64,000 nt of DNA from Biostraticola tofi (GTDB lineage Bacteria > Pseudomonadota > Gammaproteobacteria > Enterobacterales > Enterobacteriaceae): the NCBI RefSeq assembly GCF_004343195.1, contig NZ_SMCR01000006.1, positions 62,001-126,000 of the forward strand, read 5' to 3'. Positions 1 through 8,391 of this stretch are shown one piece after another. Below the pieces are notes generated by a model. It was given only the letters and a program-made list of their open reading frames with translations. It was not told where the DNA came from and did not search any database. Within the stretch, counting starts at the first letter, position 1, and each line of letters opens with the position of its first letter. The position numbers and the translations under genes are program-made.

Positions 1-42
1 GCAGATCATTCCTTCATGCGCTGAAATAAGGTACAAGGCTGC

Positions 43-897
43 ATGAAAATTCCAAATAGAATCCAGCCGCTGGTCGATGATGGCCTAGTCGATGATGTCA
101 TCCGCCGACTGAAAAGCGGCAAAGAAGCCGATGTCTACACCGTGTTATGCGGTGACAACATCCGTTGCGCCAAAGTGTACAAAGAAGCCAGCCAGCGCAG
201 CTTCAAGCAGGCTGTGCAGTATCAGGAAGGCCGTACCGTCCGTAATAGTCGTAATGCCCGGGCAATGCAGAAAGGGTCGAAATTCGGCCGTAAACAGCAG
301 GAAGAATCCTGGCAGACGGCCGAGGTTGACGCGCTGTTCCGTCTGGCCAATGCCGGCGTTCGCGTGCCGCAACCTTATCTCTGCCTGGATGGCGTGCTGC
401 TGATGGAGCTTATCACTGACGCCGACGGCATGGCGGCGCCACGTCTAAGTGATGTCATTCTGACTGAACAGCAGGCCCTGGCCGATTTCGACACGATGAT
501 TCGCAATATCGTGCGGATGCTGTGTGCCGGCGTCGTACATGGCGATTTGTCTGAATTCAACGTGCTGATGGATGCGGAGGGGCCGGTGATTATCGACCTT
601 CCCCAGGCGGTCGACGCTGCCGCGAACAATCATGCTGAATCGATGTTCGAACGCGACGTCAATAATATGACCGAGTATTACGGTCAGTTCGCCCCGCAAT
701 TGCTTACCACGCGCTATGCAAAAGAAATCTGGGCCCGTTACGAAGAGGGCAAGCTGACGCCGGAAACCATCCTCACCGGGGAATTCGCCGAAGATACCCA
801 TAAAGCTGATGTGGATGCGCTGCTGGATGAGATTATCTCCGCCGAGAACGAACACTACGAGCGCCAGCGAGCTCAGAAAGAGCGGGACGATCTCTAA
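43..897 (+). CDS. RIO1-like serine/threonine protein kinase
   Basis: This 284-residue protein is a RIO-type atypical protein kinase of the bacterial PA4780-like family. A nucleotide-binding segment is visible near residues 26-45 (GKEADVY followed by CAKVYK with the ATP-contacting lysine). The catalytic loop HGDLSEFNVL lies near residue 166, and the metal-binding IDLPQ, the RIO equivalent of DFG, near 184. Length matches the family. RIO kinases phosphorylate serine or act as ATPases; the bacterial substrate is unknown. The ATG at 43 starts directly at the conserved N-terminus. It stands alone, followed by an 8-bp tandem repeat region and a convergent LacI gene. The family call is secure; the cellular role is not known. 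Confidence 0.92.
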   Translation: MKIPNRIQPLVDDGLVDDVIRRLKSGKEADVYTVLCGDNIRCAKVYKEASQRSFKQAVQYQEGRTVRNSRNARAMQKGSKFGRKQQEESWQTAEVDALFRLANAGVRVPQPYLCLDGVLLMELITDADGMAAPRLSDVILTEQQALADFDTMIRNIVRMLCAGVVHGDLSEFNVLMDAEGPVIIDLPQAVDAAANNHAESMFERDVNNMTEYYGQFAPQLLTTRYAKEIWARYEEGKLTPETILTGEFAEDTHKADVDALLDEIISAENEHYERQRAQKERDDL

Positions 898-1004
898 CAC
901 AGACGTCAAGCGATCTGACCGCCGCGAGTCCGGCTGACGTCAAGGGCCGATCTGCTGCCAACGGTGAAAGGAAAAGCCGTTGAGCATAACGGCCCCATTA
1001 TGAC

Positions 1005-1100
1005 GTTAAGCCTTAAGCCATTAAGCCTGAAGCCATTAAGCCATTAAGCCATTAAGCCATTGAGCCGTTAAGCCGTTAAGCCGTTTGCCATTAAGCACTT
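1005..1100. repeat. 8-bp tandem repeat array (GCCATTAA unit)
   Basis: About a dozen imperfect tandem copies of the octamer GCCATTAA (variants GCCGTTAA, GCCATTGA, GCCTTAA) lie between the 3' ends of the RIO kinase gene and the convergent LacI gene. The core at about 1031-1060 is perfect. No reading frame or spacer structure is associated. The array resembles a simple-sequence minisatellite of the kind seen at several other gene ends in this window. Confidence 0.85.
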
Positions 1101-1106
1101 AGGCCA

Positions 1107-2138
1107 TCAGGCGCTTTGGCGGGCCATCAATTTAAAGCCGACATCAACAATATTATTTGCAACCGGCCGCCCTTCTATCTTGGCTATCAGAATATCCGCA
1201 GCCCGCTGCCCTATCGCCTTCTTGTCAATATGCACCGTTGAAATGGACGGCGAACAGCAATGGGCGAAATCCAGATCGCCAAAGCCCATTACCGCCAGTT
1301 CGGCCGGTACTGAGATGCCGTTGATGCCTGCTTCAACGATTACCCCCTGGGCCAGGGCATCCGAACTGCAGATGATAGCGTCAAACGACTGACCGGTGGC
1401 CATCAGTTGAACCAGCCCCTGACGGCCCAGTTCCAGAATGGCGGGCGTAGGCACCCGAATGATCGGAATATCCGTTATGCCATGCGGTTTAACTCCCGCC
1501 AAGATACCTTGGCGGCGGATCTCGGCCCGTTCGTCGTCTGCCCACACCATGCCAAAACGACGATAGCCTTTGCCCATCAGATAACCGGCGATGTCATTGC
1601 CCACCTTTTCGTGGGAAAACCCTACCAGCATATCAATCGGCGTCGGTGTTAAATCCCAGATTTCCACAACCGGTACTCCGGTCAGCAACAGGCGCTTTTT
1701 CAATAGCTGGGTGTGATTGATCCCGGTAAGCACGATGCCGTCAGGTTTTCTGCTCAGAATGGCCGATACGAGCTGTTCCTCTGACTGCTGGGCATAACCC
1801 GCCAGGCAAAGCAGCATATGATAGCCATAAACCGCCAGTTGATCACTTAGCGCCTGTATGGAATCGACGAACATGGCATTGTTTATCTGAGGTACTGCCA
1901 CCGCAATCATTTTGCTGCGCTTAGATGCCAGCCCACCCGCCAGCAGATTGGGAATATAGCCAGTCAACGCAATGGCGGCGTTGACTTTTTCAATGGTTTG
2001 CGGGCGCACCATATGGGGATGATTAAGCGCCCGGGAAATGGTAATCGGTGACAGGCCCGACACCCTGGCCACATCATCAAGGGTAGGAGCGCCGGGGCGG
2101 TTTTCGCTGGTTGATTGCGCACTTTTTCTGGCTACCAT
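1107..2138 (-). CDS. LacI-family transcriptional regulator (GntR-like subtype)
   Basis: This 343-residue repressor has an N-terminal LacI helix-turn-helix (PTLDDVARVSGLSPITISRA, about residues 18-37) and a hinge (IPNLLAGGLASKRS). A periplasmic-binding-protein-like effector domain follows (about 65-340). The N-terminal extension and hinge resemble the gluconate repressor subgroup. It is divergent from the talarate/galactarate dehydratase gene at 2518, and a perfect 16-bp LacI-type palindrome lies in the shared intergenic region. It most likely represses that enzyme gene and perhaps itself, with a sugar acid as inducer. The effector identity is inference from context. Confidence 0.9.
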   Translation of the reverse strand: MVARKSAQSTSENRPGAPTLDDVARVSGLSPITISRALNHPHMVRPQTIEKVNAAIALTGYIPNLLAGGLASKRSKMIAVAVPQINNAMFVDSIQALSDQLAVYGYHMLLCLAGYAQQSEEQLVSAILSRKPDGIVLTGINHTQLLKKRLLLTGVPVVEIWDLTPTPIDMLVGFSHEKVGNDIAGYLMGKGYRRFGMVWADDERAEIRRQGILAGVKPHGITDIPIIRVPTPAILELGRQGLVQLMATGQSFDAIICSSDALAQGVIVEAGINGISVPAELAVMGFGDLDFAHCCSPSISTVHIDKKAIGQRAADILIAKIEGRPVANNIVDVGFKLMARQSA

Positions 2139-2517
2139 CGGAAACAGTCACTTATAGAATCAAAGGAAGTAAATAATAACATTAATTGAAGCCAGGTCTG
2201 CAAATCGAACGCTAGCCCGTGGCTGATATTTCATCGCCTATCGTTCAGTATTGGGCCAGTGGTAGCAATCACTTGAACATGGATGCGCAATCATTTAACT
2301 CGGTAACTCCATGATCACTGTCACATATTTATAATTGAGTTAATTTTTATCTATCTGTTTATATGCACTATTTTTAAAACATCTCCTGACTAACCTTTAC
2401 ATTTCCTGGTTTGAATTTATTATGATAGCGCTATCATTTACAAAATATGTCCTTTTTCCAGGCGTTGTTTCAAGCCCACCTTGCCAGCGCCATTATCCTA
2501 CTATGGAGAGACATCCC
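2139..2517. promoter_or_regulatory. Divergent control region, LacI regulator / talarate dehydratase
   Basis: This AT-rich 379-bp intergenic region must hold the promoters of both divergent genes. The clear element is the palindrome at 2422-2437. The leader from there to the ATG at 2518 is about 80 nt and ends in a good ribosome-binding site (GGAGAG at about 2505). No small gene is apparent. Confidence 0.6.
2422..2437. promoter_or_regulatory. LacI/GntR-type operator palindrome
   Basis: ATGATAGCGCTATCAT is a perfect 16-bp inverted repeat with the central CG typical of LacI/GalR-family operators, and it resembles gluconate-repressor sites. It lies between the divergent LacI regulator and the dehydratase gene. 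It also coincides with an in-frame upstream ATG, which argues against that ATG being the real start of the dehydratase. Confidence 0.75.
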
Positions 2518-3702
2518 ATGGCTGTTGAATCAGATGTTGTGTCATACGCTAGCGCTAGCGGCGGTAAAACCGCCGCCGATGTCGCCGACCAGATCGAGAG
2601 CATCCAACTTTCGCTGATATTCCTACCGTTGGCGACACCGGTCAGTGACGCCAAAGTCTTGACCGGCAGGCAAAAACCGCTAACCGAAATCGCATTCATC
2701 TTTGCTGAAATACGCACCCGTGATGGTCATGAAGGCATTGGCTTCGGCTATTCCAAACGGGCTGGCGGCCCCGGTATTTATGCCCACGCCAAAGAACTGG
2801 CGCCCAACCTGCTGGGCGAAGATCCCAATGACATTGCCAAACTGTTCACCAAACTGCTTTGGGCAGGCGCATCTGTGGGACGCAGCGGCATGACCACCCA
2901 GGCCATTTCGCCTTTTGATATTGCCCTGTGGGATTTGAAAGCCAAACGCGCCGGATTGCCGTTAGCCAAGCTGCTCGGCGCCCAGCGCGATTCGGTTCAG
3001 TGCTATAACACCTCGGGTGGTTTTCTGCACACGCCGCTGGATCAGGTACTGAAAAACGTGGCTATCTCTCGCAGCAGCGGGATTGGCGGCATCAAGCTGA
3101 AAGTCGGCCAACCTGATATTGCTGCCGACCTTAAACGTTTGTCCGCGGTACGCCGCGAACTGGGCGATGATTTTCCCCTGATGGTGGACGCCAATCAACA
3201 ATGGGACCGTGCCACCGCGATGCGCGTTGGCCGCCGCATGGAAGAATTCAACTTGATCTGGATTGAGGAGCCGCTGGACGCCTATGATTTCGAGGGACAC
3301 AAAGCCTTGGCTGACGCTCTCGACACCCCGATAGCCACCGGTGAAATGCTGACCAGCTTCGGCGAACATGCCCAGCTCATCATGGGCGGCGCCAGCGATT
3401 TTATCCAGCCGGATGCGCCGCGCGTCGGCGGCATCACGCCATTCCTGCAGATTATGGCGTTGGCTGATTTTAAAGGCCGCAAACTGGCGCCCCACTTCGC
3501 CATGGAAATCCATCTCCATCTGGCGGCCGCCTTCCCTCAGGAGCCATGGCTGGAACATTTTGAATGGTTAGGTCCATTGTTCAACGAGCAGTTGGAATTG
3601 CGCGAGGGTCGCATGTGGGTTTCAGACCGTCCGGGACTGGGTTTCAGCCTGAGTGAACAGGCACTGGCGTGGAAAGTGGACAGCTGTCATTTTGGCAAGT
3701 AA
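2518..3702 (+). CDS. L-talarate/galactarate dehydratase (enolase superfamily)
   Basis: This 394-residue mandelate-racemase-subgroup enzyme is very close to the characterised Salmonella L-talarate/galactarate dehydratase (TalrD/GalrD) as I recall that sequence. It dehydrates these aldarates to keto-deoxy-glucarate. Visible active-site elements are the catalytic KLK motif near residues 195-197 and metal ligands in DANQQWD (about 224), EEP (about 250) and GEM (about 275). The catalytic His is in APHFAMEIHLH (about 325). The ATG at 2518 is chosen because GGAG lies about 8 nt upstream and an earlier in-frame ATG (2422) falls within the operator. The divergent LacI regulator probably controls it. 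No aldarate transporter or aldolase is adjacent. Confidence 0.93.
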   Translation: MAVESDVVSYASASGGKTAADVADQIESIQLSLIFLPLATPVSDAKVLTGRQKPLTEIAFIFAEIRTRDGHEGIGFGYSKRAGGPGIYAHAKELAPNLLGEDPNDIAKLFTKLLWAGASVGRSGMTTQAISPFDIALWDLKAKRAGLPLAKLLGAQRDSVQCYNTSGGFLHTPLDQVLKNVAISRSSGIGGIKLKVGQPDIAADLKRLSAVRRELGDDFPLMVDANQQWDRATAMRVGRRMEEFNLIWIEEPLDAYDFEGHKALADALDTPIATGEMLTSFGEHAQLIMGGASDFIQPDAPRVGGITPFLQIMALADFKGRKLAPHFAMEIHLHLAAAFPQEPWLEHFEWLGPLFNEQLELREGRMWVSDRPGLGFSLSEQALAWKVDSCHFGK

Positions 3703-3726
3703 TCACCGGGCAACGCATTGAAAATA

Positions 3727-3752
3727 AAGGCGGCATAGCGTTATGCCGCCGG
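3727..3752 (+). terminator. Hairpin after the dehydratase gene
   Basis: GGCGGCATA (3729-3737) pairs perfectly with TATGCCGCC (3742-3750) across a four-base loop. A U-rich tail is weak, so it may be a 3'-end stabilising or bidirectional hairpin rather than a strong intrinsic terminator. Confidence 0.5.
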
Positions 3753-3790
3753 TATTTACTGGACGGAATTACCGTTAAGTCTGATAAACC

Positions 3791-3829
3791 GCCTATCCAC
3801 CTATTCGCCTATTCGCCTATTCGCCTATA
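3791..3829. repeat. 8-bp tandem repeat (GCCTATTC unit)
   Basis: About five tandem copies of the octamer GCCTATTC lie between the converging 3' ends of the dehydratase and aldehyde dehydrogenase genes. The first and last copies are imperfect. It has the same unit length and a similar location to the array at about 1.02 kb. Confidence 0.8.
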
Positions 3830-3879
3830 GCGTACAGCTATCGGTTCTGTATAAATAACGTTAATTGCTGCGGCTGAAA

Positions 3880-5271
3880 TTAAAACTCAGCGTTTATATC
3901 CACCACCGATATCAACTTATGATTGACAAATTCCTTGATGCCCAGGCCAATCAGTTCGCGACCATAGCCTGAACGGCGGACACCGCCGAACGGCAGATCG
4001 GCTTTGACGCGGGTCGGATGATTGATATAGACCATACCGGTCGAGACTTGACGGGCCAATGACGCCCCCTTTGCCGCATCCCGGGTAAAAATGGAACCGC
4101 CTAAGCCGAAGGGGGAGTCATTGGCAATCCTGACGGCATCCTGGTCATCTTTTGCACGAAACAGCATCGACACCGGGCCGAAGAATTCCATCTCATACGC
4201 AGGATTATCAGGCGTGATACCGGTCAAAATAGTGGGCTGCACAAAAGCGCCGTTTGCCGGGACCTGCGGACCGACTTGCAGTGCAGTGGCGCCGTGCTGT
4301 ACCGCCAGCCTGATTTTTTCTTTGACTTCATCGGCGGCTGCCTGCGAGGACAGCGGCGCCAGGGTGGTGGTGGCAAGCATCGGGTCACCGGCGCGCAGTC
4401 CCGCTACGCCTTCCTTGTAAAGTGTCAGGAAGTCGTCATAAACCTTTTCGACAATAATCATACGCTTGGATGAGACGCAGACCTGTCCGCCGTTCCAGTG
4501 ACGGCCGAATACTGCCCATTTTACCGTCGGCGCCAAATCCGCATCCGCCAGAACAATAAACGCATCCGCGCCGCCCAGCTCCAACGTGGATTTTTTCAGC
4601 GCCTTGGCCGCCTGTTGGGCAACGATAGCGCCGGCCGCTTCGGAGCCGGTCAGCGCGACGCCCTGAACGTGCTTATGATTGAGGATAAGCTCGATTTGAG
4701 CCCGGCTGGCATAGAGGTTTTTAAACGCCCCTGCCGGTAAACCGGCGTCTTTCATGAGTTGCTCAAACAGGGCCGCCGCCTGGGGTACATTCGAGGCATG
4801 CTTTAGCAGTAGGGTATTGCCGGCAGAGAGTTGGGGAGCAATGATACGGGCGATTTGGTAGTAAGGAAAATTCCAGGGCTCAATCGCCAGCAGCACGCCA
4901 AGAGGTTCATGATAGACGATCGATTCCCCCTCTTCGGGCTTGGCCACCTTGAGTGTTTCAGGTGCCAATAGTGTCTCTGCCTCTCTGGCATAGTACTCGA
5001 ATATCTGCGCCGATAGCTCGACTTCCGCTTTAGCTTCAGACAGCAGCTTGCCCATTTCCAAGGTCAACACTTTCGCAAAATGTTCGCTGTCGCGTCGTAG
5101 CAGGTTCGCGGCCTGCTGCATGATCTGGCTGCGCCCAGAGAAAGAGCTATTGCGCCATTCCAGGAAAGCGGCATGTGCATTGTCGATAGCGGATCGCACT
5201 TCGGCATCCGTCGCCTCTTGAAAAGTTTCGTATAACTCTCCGGTATAAGGATTTCTTGAAGCATAACCCAT
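3880..5271 (-). CDS. NAD(P)-dependent succinate-semialdehyde-type dehydrogenase
   Basis: This 463-residue aldehyde dehydrogenase oxidises a semialdehyde to the carboxylate; succinate semialdehyde is the likeliest substrate by family. The catalytic cysteine is C265 in NGGQVCVSS, and the activating glutamate is E231 in LELGGADAF. The EPWNFPYYQ and PFGGVRRSGYGRE motifs match the Sad/YneI branch of SSADHs. The start at 5271 follows GGAG on the minus strand; a longer frame adds 20 residues lacking family similarity. It is convergent with the dehydratase gene. An alternative substrate is 2-oxoglutarate semialdehyde from sugar-acid breakdown, which the context permits but does not prove. Confidence 0.88.
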   Translation of the reverse strand: MGYASRNPYTGELYETFQEATDAEVRSAIDNAHAAFLEWRNSSFSGRSQIMQQAANLLRRDSEHFAKVLTLEMGKLLSEAKAEVELSAQIFEYYAREAETLLAPETLKVAKPEEGESIVYHEPLGVLLAIEPWNFPYYQIARIIAPQLSAGNTLLLKHASNVPQAAALFEQLMKDAGLPAGAFKNLYASRAQIELILNHKHVQGVALTGSEAAGAIVAQQAAKALKKSTLELGGADAFIVLADADLAPTVKWAVFGRHWNGGQVCVSSKRMIIVEKVYDDFLTLYKEGVAGLRAGDPMLATTTLAPLSSQAAADEVKEKIRLAVQHGATALQVGPQVPANGAFVQPTILTGITPDNPAYEMEFFGPVSMLFRAKDDQDAVRIANDSPFGLGGSIFTRDAAKGASLARQVSTGMVYINHPTRVKADLPFGGVRRSGYGRELIGLGIKEFVNHKLISVVDINAEF

Positions 5272-5385
5272 TTGACTCTCCTTCGCGGCCAGGCGCTGGC
5301 CGGCAACAGCAAACGCCTGGGGCCACGGCATAAAGCTTACTAACGGGAAATTGAGGCAACATCGACGGGTCTGATAACCGCGTAG

Positions 5386-5499
5386 TCAGGCGGGTTAGTT
5401 GCCGCTAATTATTGGCAGCAGGCATCAAGCGTCACCAACAGCGAGCGCCTGCTTGAGGAACAACTCGATAATACGCTCGGCTATTTTTCGATACAATGA
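5386..5499 (+). pseudogene. Possible 3' remnant of a gene upstream of the broken permease
   Basis: An open stretch ends at TGA 5497-5499 and encodes a plausible protein tail (AANYWQQASS, then ERLLEEQLDN). It is preceded in frame by a stop at 5383-5385. It lies just upstream of the decayed ABC permease. It could be the last part of a substrate-binding protein or monooxygenase gene of the same lost operon; the identity is uncertain. Confidence 0.3.
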
Positions 5500-5534
5500 A
5501 AACCACAACGCGATAAATTATTGGAGTCATCAAG

Positions 5535-6408
5535 AGCAGTCCGGTTAACATTAAAGCAGCCCGGCGGCAGCTCCCGGAGCGCCAGAAAAATCCGGCCAGT
5601 CTACCCGGCTGGACCGTGCTAAAGCCCACACCCGCAACGTCATACTGCTGACTCGGCTGCCTGGCTGGCTGTTTATCGTCTTTTTACTGCTGGTATGGCA
5701 ATGGTTTGCTACTCACGTACCGGGTCTTAATCTGGTGTTATCGCCGGTAGATGTGATTGTCCGGCGCGGTCAGCAGGTGTTGGCTGATGGGACCTTGATG
5801 CAGCGTATGACCGAAACATTAAAGGTGATGTTTAGCGGTTATCTCGGCGGTTGCCTGGCCGGTTTGCTGCTGGGAATGCTGATTGGCCGGATAAAAATAG
5901 GCTACCTTTTGTTAGAGCCGCTGCTCGAACTGGCTCGGCCGATTGCGATTGCGGCAATTATCCCTATTTTGATGCTGTTTCTGGGTCTGGGTGATGGCTT
6001 GAAAATCGGCGCGGTCGTCATTGCTTCTTTCTTTCCGGCGATCATCAATACTTATTCAGCCATGCGCGCGACGCCGCAAACGCTTGAGGAAACCTCGCTG
6101 ACCTTTGGCCTATCCAGACTGCAGGCTACCCTTCTGGTGGCGCTGCCGCATGCGCTGCCGGTGATTCTGATTGATTTCGACTGGCCTTGACGATTTCGCT
6201 GGTGGTGACCGTGTTTACCGAAATGATTGCCGGTAATAGCGGTATGGGGTACTTCATCTTGAACAGTCAGCAGAATATGGCGGTGGACGACATGTACACC
6301 GGCGTATGTTCACTGGCGATCATCGGCTATATGCTGAATCTGTTGTTTCTGTGGCTGGAACGCCGGCTGATCTTCTGGCATGCCAGCATGCATCGCCGGC
6401 CCGTTTAA
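5535..6408 (+). pseudogene. Frameshifted ABC transporter permease (SsuC/TauC type)
   Basis: Three frames together reconstruct one permease of the nitrate/sulfonate/taurine family. An N-terminal cytoplasmic piece lies in one frame (from about 5535, SSPVNIKAARRQ). The first membrane segment and core follow in a second frame (about 5555-6190, including LARPIAIAAIIPILMLFLG). The C-terminal segment (SLVVTVFTEMIAGNSGMGYF) is in a third frame, to 6408. There is no usable ATG in front, although GGAG is present at 5523, so the start codon also seems lost. A frame slip near 6180 separates the last two parts. No ATPase or binding protein is adjacent. A non-functional relic is the simplest reading. Confidence 0.85.
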
Positions 6409-6704
6409 TCCCCCTTATGCAATGCTAAATTTCGGCCTCATACAGGGAATCTACCGATAGCAATTACAGCAGAGCGACACTTGCACGGGCGGTGTTGAAA
6501 GAAAGGTAGGCCGTGAGACGTTTTCCTGTAGCGACTCGCGTTTGAAAGGAGCCATGCTCTCATTCGACCGCAACATGCTCGCGCTAACTGCAAATGAAAT
6601 CAGGCCTACGTCGACAGGCAGCTTCCGATCCGAAACTGGCGTCCAGTGTTGTTGGATAAAGTGTTAACTTACATTTACAAAATTCCGACGACACCATTAT
6701 TTAA
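6409..6704. other. Non-coding gap between pseudogene and LysR gene
   Basis: I see no gene, repeat or convincing terminator in these 296 bases. The segment is moderately AT-rich at its right side and may contain the left boundary of an acquired segment carrying the LysR-peroxiredoxin-GST genes. Confidence 0.4.
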
Positions 6705-7592
6705 TTAATTCGCCAATGCGGATATGAGGTGAGTTACCAGCGCTTGAACCTTAGTCGAGGGCCTGGGACCGGACGGAAATACGGCAAAGGCTTTCAATGG
6801 CTCAAGTTCGTACTCGGACATCAGCCGGACAAGCTTACCTTCCCGCAACTCCTGTTCGGACATAATCGTTGTCACATTCGCTATGCCCAAGCCTGCCAAA
6901 GCAGCAGCCAGGACTCCAGGCGCCGCATCAATCTTGAGCTTTCCGCGTAGCGTCACCTTCTGTGCTGTCCCTTCTTTCAGCAGTACCAAGGTACTTTTTC
7001 CTGGCGAGCCTAGTTCATGCAAAATCGTGTCATGATCGGTTAATTCTTCGGGCGTTCGAGGCGTACCTCGCTTAGCCAGGTAAGACGGCGCGGCGACTAG
7101 TAATCTTTCCACAGATGCAATTTTTCTTGCGCCGAATGTTGAGTCTTCAAGCGTACCCATCCGGATCGCCATATCAACTCCAGCGGAAACCAGATTTTGA
7201 CGTTCATCCCGCATCGTAATTTCAACTCGTAGTTCGGGGTAGCGCTCAAGAAACCTGGGTAACGCTGGGATGATTGCTCTAGTACCGTAAACAATCGGTA
7301 CGGCGAGCCGTATGGTCCCACGAAGAGAATCTATGCCTCGAACAGCATCTTCTGCGTCTTCAATATCGGCCGTTGCTTGGCGAGCTTTTTCCAGAAATAA
7401 AGCTCCAGCCTCGGTCAAAGCCACGTTCCTGGTCGTTCGAAGCAGGAGTTTCACCCCCAATCGAGCTTCCAGGCCTGTGACGATTCTGGAAGTGGAAGGT
7501 TGGGAGAGTTCAAGCTCCTGAGCGGCGCGAGAAAAACTCCCTGACTCAGCCACACGAGTGAAAACTTCAATCTCAAGCCAGCGGTTATTCAT
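6705..7592 (-). CDS. LysR-family transcriptional regulator
   Basis: This 295-residue regulator has an N-terminal winged helix-turn-helix (FTRVAESGSFSRAAQELELS, about residues 11-30) and a LysR effector-binding domain. The core segment TIRLAVPIVYGTRAIIPALP and the C-terminal part place it in the CrgA-like group common beside oxidoreductase and GST genes. It is divergently transcribed from the peroxiredoxin gene at 7693 with a 100-bp gap, the usual layout for a LysR protein controlling its neighbour. The inducer is unknown; an electrophile or oxidant is plausible from the target genes. Confidence 0.9.
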   Translation of the reverse strand: MNNRWLEIEVFTRVAESGSFSRAAQELELSQPSTSRIVTGLEARLGVKLLLRTTRNVALTEAGALFLEKARQATADIEDAEDAVRGIDSLRGTIRLAVPIVYGTRAIIPALPRFLERYPELRVEITMRDERQNLVSAGVDMAIRMGTLEDSTFGARKIASVERLLVAAPSYLAKRGTPRTPEELTDHDTILHELGSPGKSTLVLLKEGTAQKVTLRGKLKIDAAPGVLAAALAGLGIANVTTIMSEQELREGKLVRLMSEYELEPLKAFAVFPSGPRPSTKVQALVTHLISALAN

Positions 7593-7692
7593 TCGATTCC
7601 CAAATAAGTGTTCTGTATTTCATCGGCATTATTTATATATGAAGAATAGACTAGTATGACCTACTCACCTAACCATCTGAAGGAGATCACCC
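7593..7692. promoter_or_regulatory. Divergent LysR/peroxiredoxin promoter region
   Basis: A 100-bp AT-rich gap lies between divergent starts. It contains the ribosome-binding site GAAGGAG at 7679-7685 for the peroxiredoxin gene. A LysR T-N11-A box is expected here, but I do not assign one with confidence. Confidence 0.45.
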
Positions 7693-8358
7693 ATGATCCT
7701 GCAAGATAAGCTCGATGCCTTACGAACCGATTTCGAAGCCGGCCGGTTTCCCCGGGTTCCCACGGCGGCGCAACTCGAGACAATGGACCGTGCCACGAAG
7801 GAGCTGATCGCGTCTGGCCAAGCGGCGCACGCCCTGAAAAAAGGCGACCGTGCTCCCAATTTCGAACTGAACGATCCTGATGGCAGCCCCGTCAGGCTGC
7901 TTGACCTGGTCGCCTCGGGCCCGCTGGTCCTCACCTTTTATCGGGGCGTGTGGTGCCCTTATTGCAACCTGGACCTCGGTGCACTCGAAGCGGTGCGACC
8001 TGAACTGGAAGCCCTGGGCGCCCACCTGGTTGCAATCTCTCCGCAAACGGCAGCGAACAGCCGCAAGTCACAACGCGATAACAAGCTGAATTTTCCAATC
8101 CTGAGCGATCCGGGCGCCAAGACGGCTCAAGCGTTTGGACTGCGTTTCGAACTACCGGGCGACCTGATCGAGGTCTACAAATCGTTCGGCAGTGACTTAC
8201 CCCGTTTTAACGGTATGAATGAGTGGGCTCTTCCAATGCCTGCCCGCTATGTCATCGGCCGCGACTACGTCATTGAATATGCTGAAGTCAATCCTGACTA
8301 TAGCCGTCGACCCGACCCATCAGAACTTCTTCCAGTGCTGAAACGTCTGCAGCGCTGA
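7693..8358 (+). CDS. Peroxiredoxin-like AhpC/TSA-family protein
   Basis: This 221-residue thioredoxin-fold protein carries the AhpC/TSA domain from about residue 50. The redox motif is VWCPYC, with C88 and C91 in CxxC arrangement, preceded by the peroxiredoxin strand LVLTFYRG. The extended N-terminus and CxxC are typical of the peroxiredoxin-like family that reduces organic hydroperoxides or acts as a thiol oxidoreductase. A strong AAGGAG ribosome-binding site precedes the ATG. It is the first gene of an apparent operon with two glutathione S-transferases. Peroxide or electrophile detoxification is the likely role. Confidence 0.88.
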   Translation: MILQDKLDALRTDFEAGRFPRVPTAAQLETMDRATKELIASGQAAHALKKGDRAPNFELNDPDGSPVRLLDLVASGPLVLTFYRGVWCPYCNLDLGALEAVRPELEALGAHLVAISPQTAANSRKSQRDNKLNFPILSDPGAKTAQAFGLRFELPGDLIEVYKSFGSDLPRFNGMNEWALPMPARYVIGRDYVIEYAEVNPDYSRRPDPSELLPVLKRLQR

Positions 8359-8391
8359 TCCAAAACCTCTCTATTTAAATCCAGGAATATT

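Noticed and set aside
2422-2517. N-terminal extension of the talarate dehydratase
   Set aside because: The first codons overlap a perfect LacI-type operator, lack family similarity, and a ribosome-binding site supports 2518.
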